Shown: positions 21,163 through 33,107 of the stretch, piece by piece | How positions within the stretch are numbered: the first letter of the stretch is position 1 | Layout of the letters: the number at the start of each line of letters is the position of its first letter | Assembly (NCBI GenBank): GCA_032622095.1 | Contig: CP136069.1 | Location: 157,035,043-157,099,042 of the forward strand | Source of the DNA: Siphonodentalium dalli | Lineage: Eukaryota > Mollusca > Scaphopoda > Gadilida > Siphonodentaliidae | Length of the DNA: 64,000 nucleotides | Reading direction: 5' to 3' | The notes under the pieces: generated by a model | Seen by the model: only the letters and a program-made list of their open reading frames with translations | Told to the model about the DNA's origin: nothing | Database searches by the model: none | Position numbers and translations under genes: made by a program

Positions 21163-22974
21163 CACCCCATGCATCCGGATATGCTCGTAGCGGAAGACAT
21201 GCTCGTAGCGGAATAACCGGGAACATGTCTCTATTCCGAAGGTTCGCTATTCCGAAGGTTCACTAATCCGAAGGTTCACTAATCCGAAGGTTCACTATTC
21301 CGAAGGTTCACTATTCCGAAGGTTCGCTATTCCGAAGGTTTTTGTTATTTTAAAAGTTAATTCTATATTCTAAAGTATATTGAGAGGGTTCTTTAGTACG
21401 AAGACTCTTTTTATGAAGGAAATAACTTAAAACATTAAAAAAAAAATGTGATTTTTGTTTTCGTGGGTTTCCTTGAGATTTAACCCTTTGGCGAGTAGAA
21501 CGACATATATGTCGTCTATCGGCTGAGGACTAAAACGACATATTTTAGGAAGTGTTATTTTACGTCTATATAACTTCAATAAATCATCTGATTTATAAAT
21601 GATTTACATAGGAGTTATTTTGATTAATATAATGTCCCAAATGCTAAAGGCGGACTATAACAGTGGGGCTCTTACGGTCAATCAATACTGGGGCGCTATA
21701 ACTTACTGTATAGCAGAATACCGCTGAATGGACCTAACTGCAATTCTGACTTTGTATTGATTTTAATGTTGATGTTTCTTTCAAGTACAGATTGCCAGTT
21801 CGGGTAGAATGCATCTCTAACTCGTAGTTTATTTCAGTCATTGTGTTTTCAACTTTCTATAATATTAAAATGATAAACTGATACTGTCTTCTTGCTATTA
21901 ATAACCGACATCTGGGACAAATTAGATATTAGATTGGGGTGTATAAATGTACGGGGGCGCAAATTTTGATTCATTTCTGGCTAAAAACTCCCATAATAGA
22001 AAACCTTCGGAATAGCGAACCTTCGGAATAGTGAACCTTCGGATTAGTGAACCTTCGGATTAGTGAACCTTCGGATTAGTGAACCTTCGGAATAGCGAAC
22101 CTTCGGAATAGAGAACCCTACCCGAATAACCACATGGCCCGCGATTTGCACATCGTCTTTAGTTGTCGTAAGTTATTTCATAAAAAGACGGTTTATTTTA
22201 CCTTGATTTTTGTTAAACGTTAACAGCGATAATCGGTCTACAGAAATGAGCGGTTGTGGTTTCCGCAATTAAACCAATTTGCATATTACTGTTCGATAAT
22301 CGGGTTTTATACGAAAATTATGACCTGAAATACTTACTCGATATAAGTTTTATCAAATTTTAATGAATCTTTGCATTGACACATTATATAACATACAGTC
22401 TCTCAAAGTATGATATCTTAGCTTCAAAATGAACTGGATATGTTTGCGATGTCAATCATATTAGTGCCCGAAAAATGAGTTTCCATGGAGGCACTCACTT
22501 GATTTTGGGGCATGTCTATAGCAAACGTAAAACCACTGCTATGGACATACCATATTTTCTTGCTATGACCTGCATATATGGTAATTTTTTACTATGGAAA
22601 ATGTAGAAACATGACTAAAAATGTTGTCTATTATATTAAGGGAATATCCGCAGAAATAGCAATGTATGCCAAGACTATATTGTCTGGGCTATTACCACAG
22701 AAATCGTAATTTTATGTAAGAAATGCAAATTTTGTCACAATTTTTGGCCTAACTTCCCGGTAAAATAGGATTAAACTGCGTCCATGTTTAAAGAAGTTTG
22801 ATGTACAGTTGGGTAAATTATAGCCACAAATAGTACCGCCACCGTCAACCACTGGTATGTGTTGGTTTCGGTGCAACATGTGTCTAACCGTGAACGGTGT
22901 GCAAATCGCGGGCCATGTGGTTATTCCGCTACGAGCATGTCTTCCGCTACGAGCATATCCGGATGCATGGGGTG
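21163..22974. mobile_element. TIR element with 78-bp termini, split by a nested element
   Basis: Begins CACCCCATGCATCCGGATAT and ends with its reverse complement; GAAAT flanks it (21158-21162 and 22975-22979). The left terminal repeat stops after CGGAATAACC at 21218 and resumes as ACATGGCCCGCGATTTGCAC at 22132, matching the unbroken right terminal repeat. Within each end ATGCTCGTAGCGGAA occurs twice. The interior (22160-22880) has no credible gene. The superfamily is not decided. Confidence 0.88.
21219..22123. mobile_element. Iteron-rich nested element with 8-bp target duplication
   Basis: Flanked by GAATAACC at 21211-21218 and 22124-22131. It starts GGG and ends CCC, with mirrored TCTCTATTCCGAAGG. 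Each end carries about seven 16-bp units (CTATTCCGAAGGTTCG, CTAATCCGAAGGTTCA): 21231-21340 on the left and, inverted, 22003-22110 on the right. The order of ATT and AAT variants is similar on the two sides. The 665-bp core has a palindrome ACGACATATATGTCGT and no gene. An 8-bp duplication fits hAT-type transposases. Confidence 0.9.
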
Positions 22975-23185
22975 GAAATAGTAAATTTGGAGCGTTAATT
23001 CGGATTATGCATCTTTAATTGCGGCGGCCGATGCTTTGATCGCGGAAGCGAAGCACACACCGCTTGCGTCACGCCCCAAGTAAAATACCCAATGCAGTTT
23101 GTTCTATACTCCATCACTTGACGTAGTTACAACGCCTTGTCACGCACAACCCAGCTTTCTGAACAGACACGACGTCGTGTGTCAC

Positions 23186-23639
23186 TCTTAGAACAAATGT
23201 GTATAAATTCTACACAATATGTGTTACATTGTATCTTACCAAAATTGTGCAGAAATGACAAATGACATTATATGTTATATGTCGGTGGAATTTCCTCAAC
23301 GTTGACTATGATTGAATATGTGTGTATCATAGTTATTAGATGAGATGTGTGCTATTGAAGACACAAAACTCACAAGAAAACCAATGTCATAAATGGTAAC
23401 GCGCTCAAGATAATATATTATATACCCATGATTGTAATTATAGAATATAAAATATGTTGGTTTCGCGAATGACCAACTCAGAATTCCGTTAAAATAACAA
23501 TAACAACCATGCAGCACCTATGGGTTAGGGAGTCGATTAATTAATTAGGGCATTACTGTACATGTCATTTCTACACAATTTTGTTTGAGATAAAATGTAA
23601 CACATAGTGTGTAGCATTTATACACATTTGTTCTAAGAT
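23186..23639. mobile_element. TACACA-type MITE, copy 2
   Basis: Terminal inverted repeats of about 75 bp: TCTTAGAACAAATGTGTATA, TACACAATATGTGTTACATT and AAAATTGTGCAGAAATGACA on the left, mirrored on the right. Termini and motif style resemble 12374-13185. The small minus frame at 23296-23517 lies in the core and looks incidental. Confidence 0.85.
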
Positions 23640-24135
23640 ATAATGACCAATGCACTGACTGGGTTTTGGAGTATATTGCTCGCCCTTATACAATCTCTGG
23701 TTATATTTCAGAACGCAAGACTATTCAACGGAAACGTGACAACTGATGGCAAAGCATTGGTCTCTGTTGAATATTTATTTGATGCTCGTATAAGAAGTGG
23801 GTTATCCGTGGACAGCAGCTGCCTGGGACCAGATGAAAACCAGTTTGGGTTCTGCTTTGTGTGCATCAGTTTGTTTTGTTTCTTTAATCGTATCAGTTAC
23901 TATGGATTTATTATCGTCATAGCTACGGTCCGTGATATTGTTTGCCCGATTTTGCCAACGACGTCCATGCAGGTTGGTTGCGGAATCTTCTGGCAAGACT
24001 TTATGGACCTTATCCTGTTCATGTACAATGATTTTGACTGGGTTCCCAATACTTGTATAATGTTAGGGTTTTGCTATATGTGAACTAACACAATGATAAA
24101 TACACGGAACGACACGCCCCCAACTTAATACATAT

Positions 24136-27100
24136 ATGTGTGACATCCCCCATTTGGCATATCCGAAAGGAAAACAACTCCACAGACCTTATATCCCCCA
24201 CCTCACCCCACTCACCCCACTCACCCTGTCCATTACTATGCCCTTGAAATACCCATGCTCCACTTGCAAAAAATCAGTGCGAAATAACCAAGATTCCTTG
24301 TGCTGTGACCTGTGTAATCAATGGATCCATCTAAGTTGTTCTAAACTTTCAAAAGCAGACTTCATAAAGCTTGTTGATGATGAAAAAACATGGTTTTGTC
24401 ACCATTGTATTGCATCTATACTACCATTTAATCATATAGAAGAAGAGGCACTGTTTCGGTTGGCTTTATTTGATATGAAACACGATTATGTTCATTCAAA
24501 TGTCACCTCAAAAGATCCCTTACTAATGAACCCATTCACCCTGAATGATGACTTTCGTAAGGAATCCCAACTGGATGACGATGACTATAACTTAGACCCA
24601 ATAAATGCTGAAAACTCCTCCAATTATATTCTTCTTGAAGAATTCAATGATAAACTGAAACAGTTGAATAAAAATATAACATCTTCAATAATTCATTTCA
24701 ACATACGCTCTTTAATGAAAAATATAGATAAATTATCTACTTTCCTTCATGCCTGTAGACATAGATTTGATATAATAGGTGTTACTGAAACATGGCTGAC
24801 AGATGAGTCTCCAATTGATCTGACAAAAATGGGGAGTTACAGTTTATATGAAAACCATAGGAATGACAGAAAGGAGGTGGGGTTGGAATATATGTTAATG
24901 ATAACCTTAAAGCTCAAGTTCGAACAGACTTATCTATATTCACAGAAAGCTAGTAGGTTGTATATATCGATGCCCCAATTCTGATGTCGACACATTTCTT
25001 GAAAAACTTGAAACAGTACTAACTCAAATACATAAAGAAAAAAAAGAATGCTTCCTGATGGGTGATTTCAAGATAAACATAAATAATGATAATACCAGTG
25101 GAAAGAACTTCATAAACCTATTGAAGTCATTTATGTTTCTGCCAACAATAACTAAACCCACCAGAATTACAGAATTCAGTGCAACCCTCATTGACAACAT
25201 ATTCTCCAACTGTCATCTCTCTTCATCATTTTACGCAGGTATTTTTGTGGAAGACATAACTGATCACTTGCCCATTTACCTTCTTGTGGATAATGGAGCC
25301 AAAAAAGTAACCAACAAAGATATTTTTATTTACCAAAGAGACTATTCAAAGAAAAACATAAAAAATTTCATCAACGATATCTCAGTGGCTGACTGGAGTA
25401 CAGTACTTTATAACCAGGACTGCAATGAAGCCTATAACATATTTCATGGTAAAATAATGAGCACTTATAATCTTAACTTCCCAAAAAAGAGAAAGAAAGT
25501 CCAAATATCTAATAATAAAAATCCATGGATAACAACAGGTATACTGAACTCCATCAGAAGAAGGAATAAACTTTATAAAATATTCATAAAAGACAGAACA
25601 AAATATAATAATGAGCAATACAAGAAGTATAGAAATAAAATAAACTCAATTATTCGAACTTCTAAGCAGCATTTTTATCATAGTAAGTTCCAACAGTATG
25701 AAAGTAACATTAATGCTACATGGAAACTAATCAAAAACATTCTCAACAAAAAATCAAGTAACAGCACCACAACAGAGTTCTTATATGAAAATAAATACAT
25801 CAATGATAAGAAGGAAATTGCTGCCAAATTTAATGAGTTTTTCACGAATATTGGACCAAACCTTGCTGCCAAGATAACATCTTGTGAAAATCCTTCAGAC
25901 TACCTTAATCAGCCCAAGAGTTCTTCATTTTTTACACACCCAACTGATGAATTTGAGATCCTTGATTTATTAAAAAATATCAATTCTAAAAAGGCGGCAG
26001 GTATTGATGAACTGAAATGTTCTATTCTGAAGACATGTTCCGAATTTAATATTAAACCCATTACACATATCTGTAATCTCTCCCTATCTAATGGCATATT
26101 CCCAGACCTCATGAAGGTAGCTAAAGTTATTCCAATCTACAAATCTAAAGACCCAACAATTCTAAGTAACTACAGGCCAGTATCTGTGCTACCCATTTTC
26201 TCAAAAATTCTTGAAAAACTGATGTACAACAGAATGGATAAATACCTTACAAAATACAATATTCTATATAGTAGCCAATATGGCTTCAGAAAAAATCACT
26301 CAACTATTCTTGCTTTAACTGATTTATTAGAAAAAATAACTCAAGCTTTAGATAAAAAAGAACACACCATTGGAGTATTTTTAGATTTATCCAAGGCATT
26401 TGACACAATAAACCACAATATAATGATTAATAAACTTGAACACTATGGCTGTCGGGGGGTTGCACTGAACTGGTTCCGCAGCTACCTGTCAAATAGAAAG
26501 CAATCTGTACTGTACGAAGGCAAATTTTCATGCCAAACAAATATAACCTGTGGCGTGCCACAGGGATAAATACTTGGCCCTCTTCTCTTTCTTATATACA
26601 TGAATGATCTTCCAAATGTGTGCAAAAAATTAAAGGTAATACTATTTGCTGATGATACAAATGCATTTTACTCAGATAAAGACATTATTAATGCTTATGA
26701 TGTTGTTAACAAAGAAATGGAGGGCAATGAACAAATGGTTTCTAGCTAACAAATTATCTTTAAATCTTGATAAAACAAACTATATGCTTTTCACAAATAC
26801 AGATCTTTGTAAGTCGTTAAATTTTCTACCGGAGCTAAAAATTAATGATAAACTGGTCCAAAGGGTTAAAAACACTAAATTCCTAGGAATTAATATTGAA
26901 GAAACTTTGTCATGGGATTTACATGTGGATACAATTATCAATAAATTATCTAGAAACCTAGGAGTCATGCGTAAGGTTAGTGAGTTTGTACCAAAGGATA
27001 CGATGAAATCACTTTATTCGATACTTATTATCCCATATCTCACCTATTGTAATGCTATTTGGAGTGCAACAACAGTGAAAAATCTTCAAAAACTTGAAAA

Positions 27101-27509
27101 AATACAAAACAAAGCAATTGCAACACTGTCATATGGAAATAATAAAAATACCCAGGAAATATGCAAGAAACACAATTTATTGCTGCTTGAAGACATTGGA
27201 AATATGCAACTGCTTAAAATTTTACATGATTTCCAATACAAGAAACTCCCTAAATCACTGACTTCCCTATTTACAAGCCTACATGATATCCATAATTACA
27301 ATACACGGTCCAAAGCTAATTCAAACCTATTCTGTGTATTTAAAAGAACGAACAAAGCAAAAAATGCCATATCAACCAGAGCCAGATGCCTGTGGAATGA
27401 ACTACCAACTGACTGCAAACTCAGAATAGAAATTGATAGCAATTACTCAAAATATCTGAAAGAATATTTCATTAACAAGCGACATAAACCAACCTCCCCC
27501 ACTGAATAG
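24136..27509 (+). pseudogene. PHD finger, endonuclease and RT polyprotein, decayed
   Basis: Residues about 40-90 form a PHD-type zinc finger (CSTCKKSVRNNQDSLCCDLC, WIHLSC, WFCHHC), often seen ahead of the endonuclease in this branch. The endonuclease follows: IIHFNIRSLMKNIDKLSTF, IGVTETWL, then after frameshifts near 24873 and 24955 CFLMGDFKINI and DHLPIYLL. RT: AAGIDELKCSIL, NYRPVSVLPIFSKILEKLMY, GVFLDLSKAFDTINH and CGVPQG followed by a TAA at 26567-26569 that interrupts the normal ILGPLLFLIY. LFADDTNAF lies near 26650, and a frameshift near 26720 leads to LSLNLDKTNYMLF and FLGINIEETLSWDLHV, ending at 27507-27509. Family role: target-primed reverse transcription. Three frameshifts and one nonsense codon make it inactive. 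Confidence 0.9.
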
Positions 27510-28236
27510 TACTCCTCCCTGGTTACTGACATGTACTCCAATAGTAGTACAAAACAGAGTACTGTCACCACAGGGCTATTCAGATTAGGACAAGCTCCTT
27601 ATTGTTTCATACTCTTAATGTATAATTCCTCCTACTCTGATTAGCCCTACATGGTGAGGGGAAAGAACAGTCTGAATGTTTCATCTGCATGTATTATATA
27701 TCTAACGTGTCATCCCATACTGAAATCCGCACATTAACCAATGGATAACTCAGAATGAAACAAATCTAATCTATCGAAACATGTCTCAACCTCTGCATCT
27801 ATATATAGTAATTACATGTATAAGTAAATAAATTCTAATATAATACTTAGATGTCCTGGATCGTCTCATGTGGGTTGTGATATGATGCATCTACATCAGG
27901 TCGCAGCATGAGAAGGAACTTGGTATTTACATGACCAATTATATCATTGCAACATGAAAATATACTGTGAACTGTGACATGCCCACACCCCCTCCCCTCC
28001 CCCTGCCCACACCCCTTCCATACCCATCCCCAAAATCTTTATATTTGTCGCACACCATTGCACCACCTGTAAATATACACAGCAACTTTAATATCAATAT
28101 AATATTAATCTCATATATTTGTATAAGGGTCCTGCCCTCATAAGCCCAGCTTTTGTGGGGTCCTGTTGTATATAACATGCTATTATTCTATAATATAAAA
28201 TAAAAACTTATTGAATTGAATTGAATTGAATTGATG
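24136..28236 (+). mobile_element. CR1-like non-LTR retrotransposon with PHD finger
   Basis: Nearly full-length: PHD finger, endonuclease, RT and C-terminal region, then a 700-bp 3' UTR ending in four or five copies of TTGAA/ATTGA at 28211-28236. A short tandem repeat tail instead of poly(A) is the hallmark of CR1/L2-type elements. The 5' edge is not defined; the first usable ATG is at 24136. The C-terminus (CLWNELPTDCKLRIE) is clearly related to the fragment at 43163-43715. Confidence 0.88.
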
Positions 28237-31200
28237 TGTAAATGGGTTTGTCGATACGACACGAGTGCTGTCGCGGAAGGATAGAACGAGAGGCGCTTGT
28301 GTTTATTACACGCTTCGTGTCCTATAGAATCCGTGCATTAAAAATACAGGATCAGAAGGTTTATTTGGGATCATATAGGGCGTGTTTGTCATGTGTGATG
28401 ATTCTTTTATTTAAATAGTTCCAGTTTCATGGTTGAGGCGAACGTCATGTACGTCATTTTAATTCAACGAGATGTGTATGGAACGTACGTTCCATACGGA
28501 TTTGTAAATATGGAACAGCAATAACACTGTACTTCTAGGAACAAGCGTGTAATAAAAAGGTGAATGAACATGCCCGAATAATAATATAGATGGCCGTTTG
28601 CAAACATCATGATGCGCATTTTTGAATATTTCATACATGCAGACACTAGCTCTAGCTATTTCAAAAATAAAGTCGGCATGTTTTCACTATAAACTTTATT
28701 GAATTTTTATTTAATTCTGACCAAGATTAGTGACAGTTTTGGGTTAATTTTTTTGTTAATTGTGGAAGACCACCCGATCCGCATAGAATTATCAGATATA
28801 AATACGTAATGACGGAAGGAAGACACACCGAATGCGGAATTCACTTGAAAGATCATGGTGGACATTAGAACTTCAATTTATGACTCTTTTTTTAAATTGG
28901 GAATTAGAATGGAGATAACAATGTTTTTTTTCCGTGACTTTCATGCAGTAGTAGACCGATGAAAATTACGAACCACAACAGTTATCTACTGATTAAGATT
29001 AATTGAAGCAAATATCTCCGACAAAAGAATCTCAGACAAAATTTGAAAAACACGTACTGACGAATTTCGTACCACCGCTCGTTCCTCTGTGGCGTCATGT
29101 CCAGGGATGACAATGTGCTAGGCACACCGTCGGTTTATTCACAAAATAGCTATTTGTAGTCATGAAATCTGGTTTTATAAAAATGATGTTGTTGTAATTA
29201 AAGCCTGGATGTGATATACCATATTTAATGTGTTCTCAATTGTATTAATAATATGTAATGGTCGAATGGCATCTAAAGCTGTATATCAAAATATGTGACA
29301 ACTAAATTGTGTATAATAACCCTCATTGTATTGGTGCCATAACAATTCTAAGATTTGTTTCGCCCAAATGAAGATGTTAGTGTACAGATATTTCGCAGTC
29401 AGTGTTCCAACCGAAGTTGGGCATGTACTTTCATTGCATGGGAAACTATCCGGTCTGTTTGAACATTTCATGTGTATGTTCTCAGAGTTTGTCACATGGT
29501 CGTGGCCAGAGGGTTGAAGTGTACGGACAGTGCATGGTACGATTGTCAATGTCATGCCTTACGCAACATCAATTGGAAAGTCCACACCAATGCGTTGTTG
29601 AAATTTGTTGAAAAGTTCTGATAGTTTGAAATCCCAACATGATTTAATGTGCACTCAGAACAAAACCAACAATTGCCATGCTTTCGGTGTAAAGTTTGGT
29701 GGAGTGAAATTCACATCAATAGTGATGATCAAGGTCCCAATTTCTCGCAGACAAATTGCTCCTCGTTCTAATGACATGAATTTTGAGATGGAAGCTGGAT
29801 CATGGAGCGGTTTAATGGAAGTTTTAGAACGCGCACCCCACAAAAACAAGATTTTATTTATACCAAAAGTAGAATTTAGACATTTGTGGAAATTTCTCCG
29901 AATGCCTTTACATTGATTTTAAACATACAATCATGCTACATAACCCATATAAAATTCTTTCAACTCTTTCAACTCTTTCAAATTGAGATAAATATAAGCT
30001 CTTTCGACTAAAGGAGTGGTCAAACATTGAGAATCTATATATATCATCTGAATCTGCTAGAAGTGTAAAAATATGCATGAAGCTACCGAATAGTGTTCAT
30101 ATTCAAAGAACTCGTGGTCTTATGTTCGGGAAGTGAACAGATCTTATCTGTGGTGAACTGGAGCTTTTTCGTCACAATTTCAAATCTAAATATCTTATGA
30201 TTCCAAGATCATATATCTACGGTCCGACAGGGAGACAACACACGATGGTCAATTAAAACCTTGCATCACCGTGTCAGTGTCGAATGATTCTTTTTTTTTT
30301 TTTTACAGAAAATGTGTTCAAGTCTATTCAAATTTACTGGGGGAGGGGCGGCAATGGAAATTTGATACTCAATATGTCTTAACGCTTATGTTGGCAAATT
30401 GGCGCACTATATATTGAAACTATCAAATCTCATTGACAGCTGGGGTTGTGTGGGAGTTATATTTAACACAAAAACGGTATATTCTCTTACCCTCAAGTCG
30501 GTGAATCCATTCACGAAATCCAGCGCGGTCAAACTTAAAAAGATCACGAGTGAACTGGAGTGCGTCGGAAGTGAACTGGGGTGCGTCGGAAGTAAACTGG
30601 GCAGAATATCGGAAGCGGAGTCGGCTACGCGGAGCAGTTCCTACCCCGTGAAATCCTTTTTACGTTACAGTCTGCATCGTTCCGTCTATATGTTTCATGT
30701 CATAATTTGAATCTATCAGAAAATCATATAACCCCCCATTTACTATGGTGAGCAGTTAATATTCAAGTTGTACATGCATGTTGAGGTTTCATATCTAGGG
30801 GTATAATTTAGCCATAATGTAGGCTCTACGTATCATGTGATTGGTCGCGAGTATAAACCAGCCACCGCGGCCTGATATAAATCACGTTCAGTTGACGTTT
30901 TCGTCGTTTCTCAAGCGATCGGATGAAGTGTCATATCTGTAGACTCTATTATATCAGATTATATGGATATTTTTTTCCACGTAAGTATCATGGGCTGGGT
31001 GGAAATTACACAGAACGTTGCATTATATATGGCGTAATGTTTCAGTCACGGGTGACGAATTTGTCCGTTTCTCGGCATAACGGAATGAAACTTGGTCATA
31101 ATGTAATATGTCAGATATTTAGATTACCTCAAGTATATATATCTATATAAATGAGTATTTCTGAAGTATTAATATTAAATTTATAATATTTCCCGTGACT

Positions 31201-31735
31201 AGTTCTTTGCAAAATAATTCATGGGCGATCTGATGCATGCATCTTTGTTTTCTTGTCACAATATATCATGCCGATGTTTATAATAATATCCTATAAATAT
31301 TGAGAAATTTAAGATAATTCGGTCAAAGGAAATTCACGTAAACGATATCTCACAACAGATCCCATTTCCCAAAGTTATACAACCACAAAGGGATCATTAT
31401 CGTAAGGCACTGATCACATTTGTAGCACATTCGTTGCTTGCTTTTCAAATTCCATCATTTAATGTGCAATACATGATAAGAATATTGAAAAAAGAAGAAT
31501 TACATAACAAAATTACGCCGATATATATATACATACGTATATTGACTTTTATGAAAGGGAATTTTACTGAAAGCCTGACACCCTATGGTATATATAACAC
31601 CCAGCGAAACTTTGTCCTCAGAGTCACAAGGGTCTGGGAATTTTTTTTTTTTTTCATTATTATTTCGTATTAGATATATTAGAAGGGTCCCATGTCGATT
31701 TTCGAGAAAATCACACTAAGTCTGAGAAAATGGCA
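28237..31735. other. 3.5-kb non-coding stretch
   Basis: AT-rich, no convincing gene. It includes a 22-bp perfect palindrome at 28476-28497 (GTATGGAACGT and its reverse complement) next to two ACGTCAT words, a three-unit 22-bp repeat at 30549-30612 (GTGAACTGGAGTGCGTCGGA type), and a possible promoter-exon unit at 30840-30981. Open frames at 29326-29916 and 30399-30710 lack splice or start support. Confidence 0.45.
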
Positions 31736-31739
31736 TTAA

Positions 31740-32110
31740 TGGTACTCAATCGGATCAGACGCGCCTAAATTACTATTTCTGTGGCTTCAAGGGTAACCAT
31801 AGTCGAGTTTTTCAAAAAAATCGACTAAAAACTATTTGATTCGAGTCGAGGAACCCACCCATCAAAACTCAGAGTGATCAGATATTGATTTTTGAAGTTT
31901 GTTATTTCTCGAAATCTGTTTTTCAAAAAATCGACTAAAAACTATTTGATTCGAGTCGAGGAATCCACCCATCAAAGCTCAGAGTGATCAGATAATGATT
32001 TTTGAAGTTTGTTATTTCTCGAAATCTGCTATAATAAGTGTTTCAGAAACACGTGGTCAAACGGGCGGTCTTGCAGATGAAGATGGATAACTCTAAAATC
32101 AAATGGTAAT
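31740..32110 (+). mobile_element. MITE family A, copy 4, with internal duplication
   Basis: Follows TTAA at 31736-31739 and reads TGGTACTCAATCGGATCAG, ATTACTATTTCTGTGGCTTC. A block of about 105 bp beginning ATCGACTAAAAACTATTTGA and containing TTCGAGTCGAGGAA is present twice in tandem (about 31825-31920 and 31930-32030). The text AACTCTAAAATCAAATGGTAAT near 32090 is the family core. The right end is not found. Confidence 0.7.
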
Positions 32111-32443
32111 AAAAACTACATTATTCTCTGCTCTTCTGTAAAGGGAGCACACAAGGCCTTTCAGAAAGTCAAACAAGGAGATTAGTGAACAAGACAGCCA
32201 ATGACTGTGGGTTCGCCCACCAGACTGTAAATACGGAGAAGACTGGGACTCGGAAGACTACAATAGTCAGTACGTTGTTATAACGTAATTGTTTTTTCAA
32301 AATTTAAATTTAAAATTAAAATTTGTATAAAAAAAAAAAATTGAGCAAGAAGTAAAACCTAAATGAGTTTTTTTTTCATTTAAATTTTTTTTTTTTCTGA
32401 ACCCCAGTAAACCAAGGACCCTCTATGCCAAATATAAGCTTAA

Positions 32444-33071
32444 ATGGGTACTGTACACAGAGATAGGCAATTTTTTTTTATTTACTCCCATTGACATAAC
32501 TTTCATGTTAGATTATGTTCGTGTTATATGAGTTTCGTATAAACCTAATTTAGCGACGAAAATATTGATCTTGGAAATAAAAATATTACGATTTCAAACT
32601 ACGCGTCATGTTTTTGACCTTCACCGGAGAAGACGCAGGTTTCAGGATGAACCGGAAGTTCAATTTATGCCTGCAATCTCTTCCATCGAACAATCTCACC
32701 CCCTATAAAAATACTTGACGCTTTATGAATCTTCTCTTTTTTTTCCAAATTGGTTATAGCGGGACTTCCTTTTGTATGTAACATGTTTTGTTCGCAACTC
32801 AATAATGTTCGTCGTAAACGGCCGTCGATAAAAGACACCCAACATGTGAGATTTCAAGAACGGTAACTCGTAATGGCATAATTCGCCATTTTATGACTCC
32901 AGCCATAAATTCATTTATATTAAATAATTCAATTTGACTTTTATGATAGCCTGTTAACCGGATTGTTTTCAGTAGACATCGTCGACTCAAATACGTTATT
33001 TTAAAATATAATATTGATATTAGATCACAATTGTTACCGGGAATTTATTGAAATTGGCGTACAGTACCCCT
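32444..33071. mobile_element. TTAA-flanked MITE, family G, copy 1
   Basis: Flanked by TTAA at 32440-32443 and 33072-33075. Ends are ATGGGTACTGTACAC and GTACAGTACCCCT, an inverted pair of about 15 bp. The interior is AT-rich with no gene; the minus frame at 32799-32990 is not supported. Another copy is at 48941-49264. Confidence 0.75.
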
Positions 33072-33107
33072 TTAATGGTTCTTGAGAAGAAGTTGTTTGA
33101 AGACTTA

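Larger units (their letters stand above)
19159..23014. mobile_element. MITE family A, copy 3, host of nested insertions
   Basis: Flanked by TTAA at 19155-19158 and 23015-23018, beginning AGATACTCCATCCG and ending CGGATTATGCATCT. Its inner words (ATTACCACTTGATTTTAGAG at about 19390, CTCGAATCAAATATTTG and CCCCGAAGCC at about 21120-21150, GGAAATAGTAA at 22975) match copy 1 at 7572-8040. A LINE fragment (about 19410-20985) and a TIR element (21163-22974) sit inside it, enlarging it to 3.86 kb. Confidence 0.8.

Noticed and set aside
23643-24083. 146-codon plus frame between a MITE and the CR1-like element
   Set aside because: Hydrophobic and Cys-rich with no clear end signal; only the acceptor at 23711 is of interest and is mentioned with the secreted-protein exon.
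29326-29916. Three overlapping plus frames and a minus frame
   Set aside because: No frame stands out, and no promoter or splice support was found.
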